Shown: positions 14,501 through 27,037, numbered from the stretch's first letter. The stretch: 64,000 bases of DNA from Psettodes erumei (GCA_016785225.1 JAFBJZ010000344.1:558001-622000), one strand, 5' to 3'. Notes: a model not told the origin generated them from the sequence alone. Numbers and translations: made by a program.

Positions 14501-14942
14501 TCTAAGTGTCTCACACTTCTGTTTACAATTTTAACATCTTCTAGTCCAGATACTATAGAAGCACAATATCACTCATTTTACCAGACAGTCTGAAATTGTA
14601 AGAGGTTCCCTGTGTCGATGTCTGATTGTTGGAGTTATTTTGGTTCACAATGACATGAAAGGCCGTTCATAACCACAATAAATGTTTGTCCTCCTTTCGT
14701 GGATAAGTAGAGAAATAGTATCAAGTCTGGACCCTGAACTCCTGGTGTGGATTGCATGATGTGTGATATCTGTTAACCATATGGAAGTGTAGACCCTGGT
14801 CTCCTGTTTTCGTGCTAGTGGATTAGATTAAGACAATAGTCTCGACTCTGGCGCGTTCCGATGGATCGGGGGTCATTCGAGGGCTGCTGTTGTTGTTGGT
14901 CCTGCGAATGCTGCCCACTCCGTGGCACAGCGCCCCCTGTAG

Positions 14943-15051
14943 TCATGCCATAGTAATGGGTGATTGGCTTATCTGCACCCTCATGGACTGGATATTACTG
15001 AGGATCTTCTTCTGGTGGCCTGCCAGAGTCACTCCTATTCTCAGCAAGTCC
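14943..15051 (-). CDS. epha4: epha4 terminal coding exon: end of SAM domain and stop
   Basis: The exon starts after a ctctctag acceptor (phase 2). It encodes DLLRIGVTLAGHQKKIL, then SNIQSMRVQISQSP, and ends ITMA before a TGA stop at 14943-14945. The LAGHQKKIL sequence is the last helix of the Eph SAM domain. The short tail after the domain is where Eph receptors carry a PDZ-binding end; here it is a hydrophobic-type terminus (TMA). The window holds the true C-terminus; there is no truncation. The transcript continues as 3' UTR. Confidence 0.96.
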
Positions 15052-15834
15052 CTAGAGAGGAAAAAGGGACACAGAAAATTAAATAGCAAGAACACATTTT
15101 GAAGCAATAGATGAAAGGATTTCCATCATATTGAAGATGGAATAGATCATTTGAGTGTAAAGCGACTGCACTGCATTTACAGTCCCAACATCACTATATA
15201 TGAAAGCACATCTTTAGGATGGAAAGCTAGAATGAATGAAAACACAAATTTTGCAAAATTAAATTTATCACTTGACGGAAGACTTAGTAATGAATGTCGC
15301 TTTGCATTGCAAAGAGCCTGCATAAATGCCACCAAGCCCCAAGCATACAGTTTTAATAAAAAATGTTAGAATAATTTTACATTTTCACATAAATGTGTAG
15401 ACCAAGCAACATTGTTAATTAAAATAAGTGGTGTACAATATTTGTGTCTACTCGTACTACAAGTGCTACGAGAATCACGATCACCACCTATCCTTTGAAA
15501 TACTCTGCATAAACAGAAGCGAATGAATGTGCCTCTTAAAGAGTTAATTTAAAGCCTTTACATCCTTGTCCATATTTTGGCACATTCATAGAAAATGCAT
15601 AATGATTATATCATAGTTCTTGAATAGCACAGATTGAAAAGCCAAAGTTTCTAATGAGTCATCTTTTTATGCATTACCCATACAAGCTAAACTTTGGTGC
15701 AAAGATATGAATCACTGGGCGTATTCATGCCAAAAATACATGCACTTGACATTGACTCATTTTATATGAAGTGTTCCCGTCAAGTGCCGAATGGGTTCGG
15801 ACCACATCATTTGTAGACAAGCAGGTGAACTCAC
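15052..15834 (-). other. epha4: epha4 intron within SAM domain (0.78 kb)
   Basis: This is the shortest intron of the gene in the window, between the two SAM exons in phase 2. It is AT-rich unique sequence; I see no repeat or second gene in it. Confidence 0.9.
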
Positions 15835-15990
15835 TCGGAGGTCATTTGAGCCACCAGCTGCAGGGAGGTGAAGCCTGAGTTGAGGAAGTTGTCTCTGTAC
15901 TGGCTCATCTTGATGGCAGTGAGCCAATCCTCCACTGAGCTGAAGGTGTTGAAGTCAGGTATGGATCTGTCCAACAGTGGCTGAGAAGGC
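15835..15990 (-). CDS. epha4: epha4 exon: SAM domain, main part
   Basis: This 156-nt exon (acceptor cccctccag, donor TCCGA|gtgagt; phase 2 both ends) encodes residues 577-628. It begins VPSQPLLDRSIPDFNTF and contains the SAM core SVEDWLTAIKMSQYRDNF and GFTSLQLVAQMTSE. Y608 in QYRDNF is the tyrosine conserved in Eph SAM domains. SAM domains mediate oligomerisation and adaptor binding at the cytoplasmic end of the receptor. Confidence 0.97.
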
Positions 15991-17086
15991 CTGGAGGGGA
16001 GAGAGGGGAAGAGAGAGGGGGGGGGAGATAAGAGAAGATGTAGAGCAACACTTTGATGCAATATTCAGCCAGGGGGATTTAGAGAGATGCTGAGTAACTG
16101 CGGTTATGGTGTTTGCGTAAGTGTGTGTGTGAGAGGATTCAAGATGGAGAAGCAGAGAGTGAGTGTGTGTGTGCGTTTGTGCATTTGCGTGTGTGTGTGT
16201 GTGTGTGTGTGTGTATCGTATGAATACTGGCTTGGAAAGTATTCTGTTCCGATCTATCAATTGAATGATCTACTTGTCATTATATACTAAAACGCTTTTA
16301 AAAAAGCTTCTCAGTGTCAGGTATTAGGAAACTAATAACAATTAAAGTAACGGTACACTGAGCTAAATACGGGGGGGCCATAAAGAAAAACATGCTCCGC
16401 TGCTCAAACTCACACAGGGCCAAAAGTTTATCTTACAACATGGCAGCAACCCAGAACACACAGCAAGTGGCTTCAAGACAAGTCTCTGGTTGACCCTCGG
16501 TGGCTCAGCCAGTTGAACTGGAAAATCTGTCTCAGTTCACAGATAGTGCACATCCAATCTGGCTGAGCTTGAGAGGATTTTTGAGAAAGGGTGGAAGAAA
16601 TTGTTCCAAAGAAGGTGTGCAAACCTGGAAAAATATTTCCCAGTAAAATTTAAAACAAATCAAGTCCAAAGGTGCCTCTACAAAATAAAAAAATACTACT
16701 ACTAGTACTTTATATAACTTAGATGTTCATGTATGCTTTAATTTCTTGAAAAATGTGTCATTAGTTTGACATTATGGTATATTAATAATTTGAGTAATAG
16801 CACACAATGTTGAAAAAGTGTACTTTCTAAAGCTGATGGTGGGGGGTGGATGGGTGGATGAAAAAAGTCACGGTGAGATAATGTTCAGGCTTAATACACT
16901 CAGTGGTAATAAATTCATGTTTATTTTATGAGAGGATAAAAAGTAATCACATGTGTGCTGGGAGGGGACAGCATGCGTACTGTATATCTAAACAGAGGAA
17001 AAGGATGTTTGTCTGTTCTTATTATTCAATCCATCATAAATGTTTTAATGTTATGCAAAAGTGTCGAGAAAGTGTTTTTCACTCAC
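15991..17086 (-). other. epha4: epha4 intron between kinase and SAM exons (1.1 kb)
   Basis: A phase 2 intron. It contains a GT microsatellite at 16189-16214 and otherwise AT-rich unique sequence. Confidence 0.9.
16189..16214. repeat. (GT)n microsatellite
   Basis: GT run of about 26 bp, with imperfect GT-rich sequence before it. Confidence 0.9.
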
Positions 17087-17280
17087 ACTGCAGGGATGTT
17101 GGCTACGGCTTTGAGGCTGGTGGGGTTACGTATCATCTTGTCAAGAGTGCTGACGATGTCGGTGAAGCGGGGTCGTACATTGCGGTCTTTCTGCCAACAG
17201 TCCAGCATCAGCTGGTGCAGGGCACTGGGGCAGTCCATGGGCGGGGGCAAGCGGTAGTCCTGCTCAATGGCATTAATCAC
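17087..17280 (-). CDS. epha4: epha4 exon: end of kinase domain
   Basis: This 194-nt exon (acceptor ctcccttag, donor GCAGT|gtgagt; phase 0 in, phase 2 out) encodes residues 513-576. It reads VINAIEQDYRLPPPMDCP, then ALHQLMLDCWQKDRN, then RPRFTDIVSTLDKMIRNP. The CW(x6)RP motif with its structural arginine closes the kinase C-lobe. The final residues (SLKAVANIPA) begin the linker to the SAM domain. The reading frame meets a stop just past the donor if the intron is not removed. Confidence 0.97.
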
Positions 17281-19008
17281 CTAAGGGAGAGAGGATGTGA
17301 AGAGTTGCAGGTGTTGTCATTCCAAAACTGGTACAATTGATTGTTTTATATTCTACACTTAAGTCACAGAGTAATTACAACTAAGGCTGTCAGGAATAGT
17401 GTTTTTCTACCCGCTGGCTGGTTGTCGATAATGTAAACAAAGCACTATTTTGAGTATTCACCCCTGCCTCGACAACTTCCCCACCCCTGCACCCCACACA
17501 GACACACACTCTCTGGTCACTCAGCAGACAGTGCTCAGGCTGATGTGCCCTTCCTCTTGACTCTAGTCAATCACATATCACTCAGTCCTTGAGGACAGAG
17601 CAAGGAAGGAGAAGGAAAGGGGAGCAGAGTACTTGTGGCATGGTCAAAAGAAGTCAATGGGGAATGGGCAGATTGCATACAATTAACACTGTGAAGTGCA
17701 GCTTCTTGACATGTCCCTTAAAGGCTGCACAAGCTATTTGGGCCTTGTTAGAGAGAAGCTAGCACTAAGAGTTTCACAGTCATCAGAGTTTGAATCAGTT
17801 GTATTAGCAGAGTGAATATGCAGAAGTGTAGTTCATGTATTGGTCGCTCTAATGCATGTTTGTAATAAATAAACATATATAGTAAATAAAGTAAATCTGC
17901 AACTGTAAAGCCTCCCTCTTGGACAAAACTAGGGATTGCTGCATTGCACATTGTTTGACCTCGCTCTCACCCATATCCACATATCCCTGCGGTCTATAGA
18001 TGTAATCTTTTCTTAAAAATGCATAGTTGGTGGATAAGGATCTGGTGTGAAATCAAGTATAAAAGATACTATCATTAAAAATTAGAGGCTGCTCTGTAGG
18101 TTGGCAACTCCACTCCAGAGCCGGGTGCAACTCAGCAGAATCTTGACAAATGGTGCATATGGAGGAGTGGTTGTGTGTGTGTTTTAAGTTGTGTATGTGT
18201 GCATAGACTGAACAGCCGGACTGAGCAGCTGAGTGGTGCCAGTCCTCTTCCCTGCATTAGTCCCACCAGGCACTGTTTGCTGCTGGCCCGCTGAGGCAAC
18301 ATCTGCTGGGTTGGACGCTCCTTGTGGAGTGGGTTCCATTGAGGCCTGATGGCTGGCTAGTTGTCTCACTAAGAGAGTTTAGGGAGAGGGACCTCATGAC
18401 TATGGGACTATATCCAGTGGTTGTGTGTGTTGATGTTGGTGTGTGTGTGTGTTTAGTGGAAGTCAGTGTGTGTGTTTGTGTGTGGACCTTATCCAAACGG
18501 ACACGGGGAACAAAGCAGAGCTCTCAGCAATCATTCATTACTCTCAAAAGCCAGCCAGGAAGGAAAGGGGCTTGTGTGAGACTGCTTTCAAAGTCAGAGT
18601 CAAGGACATCTTCAGTAATGATGCTATGAGATGGTGACTGATAAAAAAATACATCAGTTATTACAGTTTCCACTCTTGAGTTATCCTTAATTGTATTTCT
18701 ATGTGGCAAAAGGAAGTTCAACAACATCTGTGCAGAAATGGCTGTTTTATTCAAACTTTTTTCTTTTACTGCATGAAAGCTGATAAAACCCAACTTAAAT
18801 GTTCCTTTTTATGATCTTTCTTCAAGATGTCATGAAATGGGCACTTGCTGGAAAACGGCTACTTTATCATGCAATGCCGCATCTGTGGGAAGGCCTATAA
18901 CTAAAAAGTCAACACATCTTCTTTACAATTAGACCTTCCTGCCTGTCCTCACAAATAAAACTGCTTTGCTCTCCACAACTGATAGATCTTTGCTTATTCA
19001 CTGTCTGA

Positions 19009-19048
<40 letters not shown>

Positions 19049-19061
19049 AACAAGCACTTAC
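17281..19061 (-). other. epha4: epha4 intron in kinase C-lobe (1.8 kb)
   Basis: A phase 0 intron. It contains GT-rich simple sequence around 18172-18200 and 18420-18485, and a (TTA)12 array beside the donor of the upstream exon. No gene is seen. Confidence 0.9.
19011..19046. repeat. (TTA)12 microsatellite near an epha4 splice donor
   Basis: Twelve perfect TTA units. On the transcribed strand this is an AAT array starting about 15 nt after the donor of the exon at 19062-19211. It is likely polymorphic. Confidence 0.95.
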
Positions 19062-19211
19062 ATCTTGGTTGGACATGTCCCAATAGGGCCTCTCTCCAAA
19101 TGACATTACTTCCCACATGACGATGCCGTAGCTCCACACATCACTGGCTGAGGTGAACTTTCTGTAAGCGATGGCCTCTGGTGCTGTCCACCTCACTGGG
19201 ATCTTCCCACC
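19062..19211 (-). CDS. epha4: epha4 exon: kinase C-lobe, P+1 loop and helix F
   Basis: This 150-nt, phase 0 exon (acceptor ctgttag, donor AAGAT|gtaagt) encodes residues 463-512. It contains KIPVRWTAPEAIAY (the tyrosine-kinase P+1 loop and APE motif), then SASDVWSYGIVMWEVMSFGE and RPYWDMSNQD. The DVWSYG aspartate of helix F is present. A long TTA microsatellite starts about 15 nt past the donor in the intron. Confidence 0.97.
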
Positions 19212-22200
19212 CTAACAGAGGGGGAAAAGAAGAAGTTTATGAGATCAAGGACAGTTTATTGCTATTTTTCTTTTCAGTGGTACAACATTAAATTTGGCCT
19301 TTGCCCATGACGCCAGTGTACTCTCCACCACTGTTTTCCTCTATCTGTCTAACACTTTAGCCCTTCATCCAACCAGTTTATCAATCCTCCAGCAGCCAAA
19401 ACATTAGCAAAGATTTTGCTTCTGTCTCAGCAGTGACTCCCAACAGTGTTTGCCCTTCACATATCGAACAACATTACATTTAGTGTCTCCTTTCCCACAG
19501 CCCTGTTTGAATAAAGGAAGATAGGCCTGGGCTTCTGCTTGTACATCGAGCGTGTTTGCCTGTAATTGGGCTACCTGGGCCTCAGGCATGCCACGCGCCT
19601 TGTTGATTGAAATTGACAGCTGCTCGTTTAAAATTCAACACACACACACATGCACGCACGCACGCACAAGCATACAATATAAAGACACACTTGGGAAGAC
19701 ATATACAGGCACAGACTTCGATGATTGTATGTGCACACCAACGCGCACACAGAAAAGACAGACACACTTAAATCCCTGCTTGTGCACCCCCCGTCCCCTC
19801 AACAACACCTTCCCATATATCTTAGTTGAGCTCACCACTGGTTTAATAATGCCAATTAGCTGAACCTGAGCATTTGTAGATAAGCTTGTGTTGGAAGCAA
19901 ACCCAAACCCAGAGAGCAACCTACACAGACCACCCTGTTCCCTGCTCGCTTTCTGGGAGTGAGAGACAGAGAGATGAGTTAGAAAGAAGGGGGCAGGAAG
20001 ATGGAGAAGAAGTCAGAGAGAGAGAGAAAGAAGTCAAATGTGAGGAGACTGAGATATAGAAAATGGTTGCTTCAGCTGTTTGCATACTGCAGGCTGATGT
20101 TTGAAATGCTGGACAAGAATAATCATAAACATTTTTACTTATGTTGTTTCCTGTGTGTGTGTGTCTGTGTGCAGTATGTGGGTTGCACAGGCCGGTGCTG
20201 TGTGGCGGTACAGCGGTGGAGAGGCTGAGCTCATCACTTCTTCATGGTTTGACCTATGAGAGGCTGCTGACCCTGGAGACAGATTTAACATCTGACCCTG
20301 AGGACAACACTCATCTGTCACTGAACATTTAGATAGAGGCGGGACAAACAGAGAAAATAAGGCAACAAGAAAAGCTCGATAGTCAAATAAAGGCAATCAA
20401 AGCCCCAGCGAGTCCAGAGCTTATATTCTAGTTCATATCCAAATCATTTCATCAAGAATGAGACCCCAGGAACACTTTGTCTTGCCCTTGCCTTTGTCTG
20501 AGGGCAATGGAACAACACTGATTCAAGCCAAATAACTTCCCTAAAAAATATAAAAGGGTCAATCCCCTTCTTCTTTATCTGTCACTCTGTCAGGGGCAGT
20601 TCTTCAAGTCAGTTATTTTGTTTGGACAGACACACATTAGATGAAAAATGAAGAAATAAACACTGAACAACATGAAGAAAATATAGCTCTCCAAGCAAAA
20701 TGCTACTACAGCCTCTCTTTATCATTACTTGCTTACTCCTTTCTACGCTCTGTACATCTGGTCTCACGCCCCAGGACCCTATTGGAATATGAGCCGAGTG
20801 TCTCTGAAATGGCCTGAGCAAAGACTCAGGCTTCACAGAAAAGCTCCCCGCGCCTCCAATGAGACAGACTTTAGTAATAACATTTCCAAGGCGGGTGAGT
20901 CGGAGGCAGCTATGCAAACCTTTAGTAATTACTGCTGTGGGCCAGTGATAGCTCTGCCAAAATCCTGCTTTAATAACATGAAGTGCTGAACAGCTCATGC
21001 ATACAGGGACAGAGGCAAAATACATAATAAAAAGCATTGGCGCTTTTTTCAGTCGAAAGAGTGTTAATACCACGAGGAAAGAGTTGGGGGGTAGTAGCAA
21101 TGATGGGAATTAAAACAGACCTAATGTCAACACAGAGGTGTGAGTGCTTTTTGCGAAGCCTCGAAGCATGGGGATGCCTCTTTGGATACGGTATATTGTG
21201 ATGGCTAGTGAAGAAAGGAACAAGCTGTTTTCTGTTTGCCTTGAGGTGAAATAATGCCCCAAAACAGAATTTCATGCATTTCTATAATATCAGGCAGTTA
21301 ATTTAGAATTTGTGTAGATAAATCAGACTGGAGCATAGCCACTGCAGAAGCACATCTTCTAGGCTTTGAAAAGAGTAATCTGTAATAATATCAAGTGATG
21401 CTATGCAAAACTTTGTTGATAATACATAAAGAGGGTCAGTGCCTTATTTTCCATAGATCCTGGATGCATCTATTTTGTGGCTGATAAATGTTGGCTCTAT
21501 GATGAAAAAAGGGAGCGTTAACAATATGTACAATACAAAACATAAAATAAATGTGCCATAGAGATACTTTTCCACGAATGATCAAAAAGAAGTTTTCCCC
21601 ATATATTGGTGACATCAGGATTTATTTCTTTGTTAATTCCCCACATCACGTATGTGGATGACACATCCAGCCATGTTTGCACACGCATTACTTTCAGGAA
21701 CACCTCGCACAGACACAGGAGTGTGCTGCCATCCTTTTGTCACCAGAATGAGATTACACTGTGTGACTGCTTCCACCTGCTTGTGACAGGTTGCGACCAG
21801 TTGTGACAGCTTGCGGTACGTCTGGAGTGCGACTGCAACAGAGATGAGCTGGGACTGTCAGGTTAAGAGGTGTCACGGTGAGACAAGTGTGTTCCGGTGA
21901 CAGTCAGGTCTGAGAGTTGAAGGATAAACATGTGGTGGCCAGTAAATATGTGTACTTAATGGATGTCTGTTATAGTCCCTTGGCCCGGTAATGTCTGTGT
22001 TTGGACATATATGTGGCATGGATGAGAAACACCTGTCATGTCTTTGTCTTGACTTGAGCTTTGCATCTACCAATTACAGTCATCACTAACACGCAGCAGT
22101 GTCCAAGATAATCTCACCGTAAGTGGAAGAAAAAAAGAGACCAGCGTTTGATCTTGTTTTCAGTCAGCTTTTTCACTTCACAGAAGCGTTTTAGAGACTG

Positions 22201-23596
22201 CAAATAAACTTTCTCCTTCATCTGGAAGACAAATATGTAGATCTCCCTCTCCCTGTTACACCTCCTTCCCCATTCCCTCTTCTTCTTTCCTTTACTCCTC
22301 CAACTTCAGTAATCCATTTCCAAACAATGCACACTCAAATGGACTTGAGCACATTTACTTAGGCTGGGGAGAGTGCTCCATCAACATCCTTTTAATGAAA
22401 TCCTGAGAGCAACGATCTGCCCTGGATGTCTGCCCAAACAGAACAAGAAAGGGAGCAAAGGAGATAGAGAGAGAGGCAGAGAGAGGAGGAGTGACACAGA
22501 GCGATGAAGGTAAAAATAGAACCAGAAAAAAATGAAAGGTGGCTTGGGACAGAGTTTTCGCTTACTCAGACACCCATGGTAATTTCTTGCAGGAGAAAAA
22601 GACACAGGTCTTTCACCATATAAAAAATTAAGTCATGCTAAGTTTGAAGGAAACATTTTTGTCAAAATTTCACTTTGTGTTGTAAAGATCTCAAGCAGTT
22701 CCACACAGGCTTTATGATTTTAGATTTGATTAGCAAACACATTCTAAAAATTTCTCCGTATTGCGTGGGAAGATAACATAGGGGAACGAAAGATACTGTA
22801 CACCGAGAATAGCCTCTCATAATTTCTCTAGTTCTCGAAAAATTCAATCATGATTGAGATTAAAATATGCATGCCTCATATTGCCTGGAACCTTCTGTCC
22901 ATAGCCTTCTGATCCCATTTCAAAAATATTTCTGTGAGGAACAGAAATTTGGTAAGGTTACAGTGTAAATTACATGACAAGACAGCAAGACAGAAACAGA
23001 TATTTTAACAATAGTGGTGCCTTTATTCTGTATAATTTAGAGGGTGTGCTGTACGGTGTGTAATACTAACTGCAACCCAGTCCTCCAATATTCTATAATC
23101 TAATAAAGCAAGGGGGCAGGGGCCAGGGGCTGTGTTAGAGTTGAGAAAATGGTGACATGTTGACCTCTGTGTTGCCTTGAGCAGTAAATGTCACAGCTGA
23201 AAGACCTTTCCATCATAAGAAAGATCCAAAATATTTCAAGGTGATCATTAAAAGCATATGCACATTTCAGCTGAGAAAACCAATTTTGCTTTGATAACCC
23301 AAATTTGTTAACATTAAATTAATTTGACAACTACTACAGTGCACATTACATTACATACAATTTACTGTTATAACCACATACAACTTGTTTATCAGCTGGC
23401 CAGTATTACAAAATTAGATATCCATCTCTGCCTCAATGCCTTAACTCTGTACACATACCACACAAAACAAGGATTTGTTACAATGTTTCTGGGCAAATTT
23501 TGTATTGGTCTTTTGGTCCTTCAGGTAGCTGTAAAAGCTTCTATGAGTTAAACATAGGATGTCACACCACTGTGGTGACACTGCATTTGTAAAACA

Positions 23597-23615
23597 TTAT
23601 TATTATTATTATTAT
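23597..23615. repeat. (TTA)n short microsatellite
   Basis: About six TTA units in AT-rich intronic DNA. Confidence 0.85.
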
Positions 23616-26406
23616 ACATTATTATCCTTTAATGAGAACAATATTAAAAAAGTAATGGTCAAGTTAGCACTTTATTTTTTGTTAAATAGATTTTAAATTA
23701 TTATTACTTATTTAGAAGTTGCTGCCTTATTTTAACTAATTAAATTGAGTCTCCCTTTTGTGATTATGTAATAAAGTGTTTTTTATTGCGGCATGGGATC
23801 ACTAACAGAGATGTTATCCTTTTTACTGATTTAACTGATTTAAACCACTAAATTGTGAACCCTGCTCTGATGCACGTGCAGTCCAACAGCCTGGCAAATC
23901 AATTCCCACCTTATACAGACTCTGGCAAACATGACAGAAGGTATAAATCAACACGGGGTGCTTTGGATGGTTGGTCTCTCTTTGATGCAGGGACTGGGTA
24001 TGGATCAGCTCTTTGTTGTTTTCACAAAATATCCCTCATCCATATTCATTTCCATTCCTTTATATACTATAACCCAAGGCTGAGAAAATTAAACTCAACA
24101 ATCTGAATAAAATTAGCCCAGAAACATCTTAATTGATTTCAAAAACAATGGCAAGACATAAAAAACAGCAGGGTAAGGTGAGATTTTTGGGATTTCGGTG
24201 TAAATCTGTATGAGCTTGAATGGGGATCAACAGCAGCAGATCCTCCAGTTTGTTGGGATGCTCAGGTGGAAAGCAGGCTGGGGATAATGCTTGGGTCACT
24301 GCTATGGGTCACTCCTACTTTTATGGAGGCGTGGTGGGGAAGTGAGGATGTGTATTGGAGAGAGTAACTATTCCCTATGTACTCTCCCAGTGAAACAGAT
24401 AAAAGAAAGTACCTGGCACCTCTATGTGTATGTGCTAATCAAGGTAAAAACATGGGAAAAAAGAAACGTGCACATCATCTGTGCATGACACAATGTAATC
24501 CAGAGAGTTGTTGACTTCTATCAAAGAAAACACAACTGAATTTCAGTTGTTTGGACAACAAAATGCAAAACTAGACATTTGTTTTGGATTGTGGACACAG
24601 CATCAGAAATATACTGTTGCGTAACAATGACTGCTGTGCAGTATCAAAAAGAGTCAGATTGCATCTTTTCTTTTACCTATCTCAAGGTAAAATAATAATA
24701 AAATATAAAATAAAAGACAAACGTAATAGGAAAAATAATGCTCTTAATTTAAAAATGTTTTAAAGCTAGAAGCACATTTATTCATTGACAATACTGTAGT
24801 GTGAAATTGCCTTGTGGTATATTGTGAATTAGAAAATGAATGCCAGCTCTGTAGTGATGGTTGCCCTTTTTAATATTATCTAACTACATGTGTGGATAGA
24901 GGCAAAGGTGAGTATGTGGTGGCTGGTATGGTGACGCCACAGTGCCTGAGGGAAACCATGGCAATAACTCCAAAGATTAACTGGTCTGTGTGCTGTTGCA
25001 GGTTAAATGTATAGGCAAATGTGTATGGAATGTGTTTCCATGTATAAATGTAATATGTTGAAAGTATGCAGAAGTGGTCTGTAGAAGAAAAATCAATAAG
25101 AAAGTTCCATTGTTTGCTTTTGGCTGCATCCATATTGACGTATTCCATGTCCCTTCTTGTTTACTCAGCGACATAACTTGCAGTGCAGTGCATAAATATT
25201 TCACTTCAAGTTGAACAGAAAAGGTAAAAAATCCATGGGCCTGAAGCTGGGGGGTGGGGTGGGATGCAAATAGAAAACAGACAAATGACAGAAACAATAG
25301 CACAGTCCACATAGTGTGAGCACTGGAGCAGAGCTGAGCGAATGTCACCTAGGTCACAGGGATTTGACGGATGAGCTTTGTTACTGGATCTGCACGACCT
25401 CGTCTTTCAACCCCTCTCAGCCTCAATGGCACAAACAAATGAACACACACACATACACTCACACACACTGGGAAAGACACTGAGGGGGACATACAGTGTG
25501 TTGTGTATGTGTTTACCCAGACACACGGCACACACACACACCTAACCACAAACATGCCCACTCAATCACAATATACAGTAGATACTGCATGACATACGCG
25601 GCAATGACAGCCTTTCCACATCGTCAGCTGAGAGACTAGCAGAAATTCTTGACCCATACCTGCCTTCCTCACTATGGCCATATCAACATGATAGAAACCT
25701 GTCATAGACTTGACATTCAAACAGCACATCTGGGAGACTTTTCCACACACAGTACCTACTATACCCTCCCTCTTGACCACTGTTTTATTCAACTCTGCAT
25801 TAAACCCCAGTGATCATGCCTTGATCTTCAATTTTCACTTGCCCATGAACACAAATCGCACATTACAGCATATGGCCCATCCTGGCCACAAAAAGTTTGA
25901 CTTATCATTCATCACATCTAGTAATGAGCATGCTGTTCCGATGCACCTTTTTGTTGCTCCAGGAAAAGCCTTGAAAAGCCAAAAAAGTGGTCAGCTGGAG
26001 AAAAGGAAATATGCATACATGATGCATTGACAGATTACGAGACAGATGGAATGGTGAATAAGTCTTCTGAGTTTTCCGAGTGTTCAAAAATCATTCCTAT
26101 CATTCGAGTTACCTTTGTCAGGTAAGCAGCATTCATCGCATCTCAACTGTCATAATTTTTTTTTTTTTAAAGATTAAGGTTATATGTCGTAAAAACGCAA
26201 AATAACCCAACAACAATCAAAAAATAAAGTTTCAACAAAACTTAATGGTATAATATGTTTTAGAAATGCAAAACAATTTAAAAGCTTAGCAGTTTACTAT
26301 GTTGTACAATAAAAAAATCACTGGAGTATGTCTTCAAATGAAAAAAATATTGTGAAAACAAAGGAAAAAGCCAAGAAATGGTGTTATATAGAGCACAGCA
26401 TAAAAA

Positions 26407-26458
26407 GATTTGAGAACGTGCCATAGCATAAAACATGTTAAAAGTGCAAAAAATGGTC
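26407..26458 (+). repeat. 52-bp direct repeat, copy 1
   Basis: This copy matches the segment at 26986-27037 at 50 of 52 positions and lies 579 bp from it. The two copies bracket the telomere-like tract. They are the best-preserved unit of the surrounding tandem repeat. Confidence 0.85.
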
Positions 26459-26482
26459 CTAGTATGGTATGCCACATACCAT

Positions 26483-26774
26483 GGTTAGGGTTAGGGTTAG
26501 GGTTTGGGTTTGGGTTTGGGTTTAGGGTTAGGGGTTAGGGGTTAGGGTTAGGGTTGGGGTTAGGGTTGGGGGTTATGGGTTAGGGGGTAGGGTTAGGGGG
26601 TAGGGTTAGGGTTAAGGGTTTGGTTAGGGTTAGGGGTTACGGTTAAGGTTAGGGGGTTAGGGGTAGTGGTTAGGGGTTAGGGGTTAGGGTTAGGGTTAGG
26701 GTTAAGGGTTTAGTTAGGGTTAGGGGTTAGGGTTAAGGTTAGGGTTAGGAATTAGGGTTAGGGTTGGGGTTAGT
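26483..26774 (+). repeat. degenerate interstitial telomere-like tract
   Basis: About 290 bp are made of TTAGGG units and close variants (TTTGGG, TTAGGGG, TTAAGGG, TTGGGG), all in the same orientation. Perfect short runs of three or four TTAGGG units are broken by extra Gs and substitutions, so the array is old or was built from variant repeats. Both flanks are ordinary intronic repeat DNA, which shows it is internal rather than a chromosome end. Such tracts arise by telomerase-mediated break repair, by fusion, or by expansion; the sequence alone does not decide. Confidence 0.9.
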
Positions 26775-26901
26775 CAAATGTCAAAATTTTATTTAGCATG
26801 AAAACACCATAAAACATTATAACATAATGTTTTATAGACACCTCATAGCAAAAAAACTTGTTAAAATTGCAAAAAATGGTCATAGTAAAACGCAAAAAGA
26901 C

Positions 26902-26919
26902 GACATAGTATACTATGTC
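26902..26919. repeat. 18-bp perfect palindrome
   Basis: GACATAGTA is followed directly by its reverse complement. It lies inside the AT-rich tandem repeat and is probably a feature of the repeat unit. Confidence 0.8.
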
Positions 26920-26985
26920 TTAAAAATGTGGAAAATCTCAAAATTTTATTTGTCATGAAAACACTGTGAAACATCAAGGAACAGT

Positions 26986-27037
26986 GATTTAAGATCGTGC
27001 CATAGCATAAAACATGTTAAAAGTGCAAAAAATGGTC
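26986..27037 (+). repeat. 52-bp direct repeat, copy 2
   Basis: Partner of 26407-26458 with two mismatches. Its position on the other side of the telomere-like tract suggests that the tract arose inside, or was inserted into, an existing tandem array. Confidence 0.85.

Larger units (their letters stand above)
11140..14942 (-). other. epha4: probable epha4 3' untranslated region
   Basis: The interval runs from the stop codon to just past the first AATAAA seen on the minus strand downstream (11164-11169). A 3.8-kb 3' UTR would be long, but long 3' UTRs are usual for EphA4. I see no coding exon in it. It includes a GAGT/GT microsatellite (11531-11586) and a 51-nt stretch with consensus splice borders (13568-13618). 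An ATTAAA variant at 11689-11694 could be an alternative end. The boundary is inferred, not shown. Confidence 0.45.

Noticed and set aside
16903..17340. Plus-strand open frames over the kinase C-lobe exon
   Set aside because: Antisense shadows of the exon at 17087-17280.
20609..21100. Minus-strand open frame of 163 codons in the large intron
   Set aside because: No domain or splice context and no resemblance to Eph or any other protein I know.
26483..26774. A true chromosome end or assembly edge at the TTAGGG tract
   Set aside because: Non-telomeric DNA of the same tandem repeat continues on both sides, and epha4 exons lie on both sides in the correct order.
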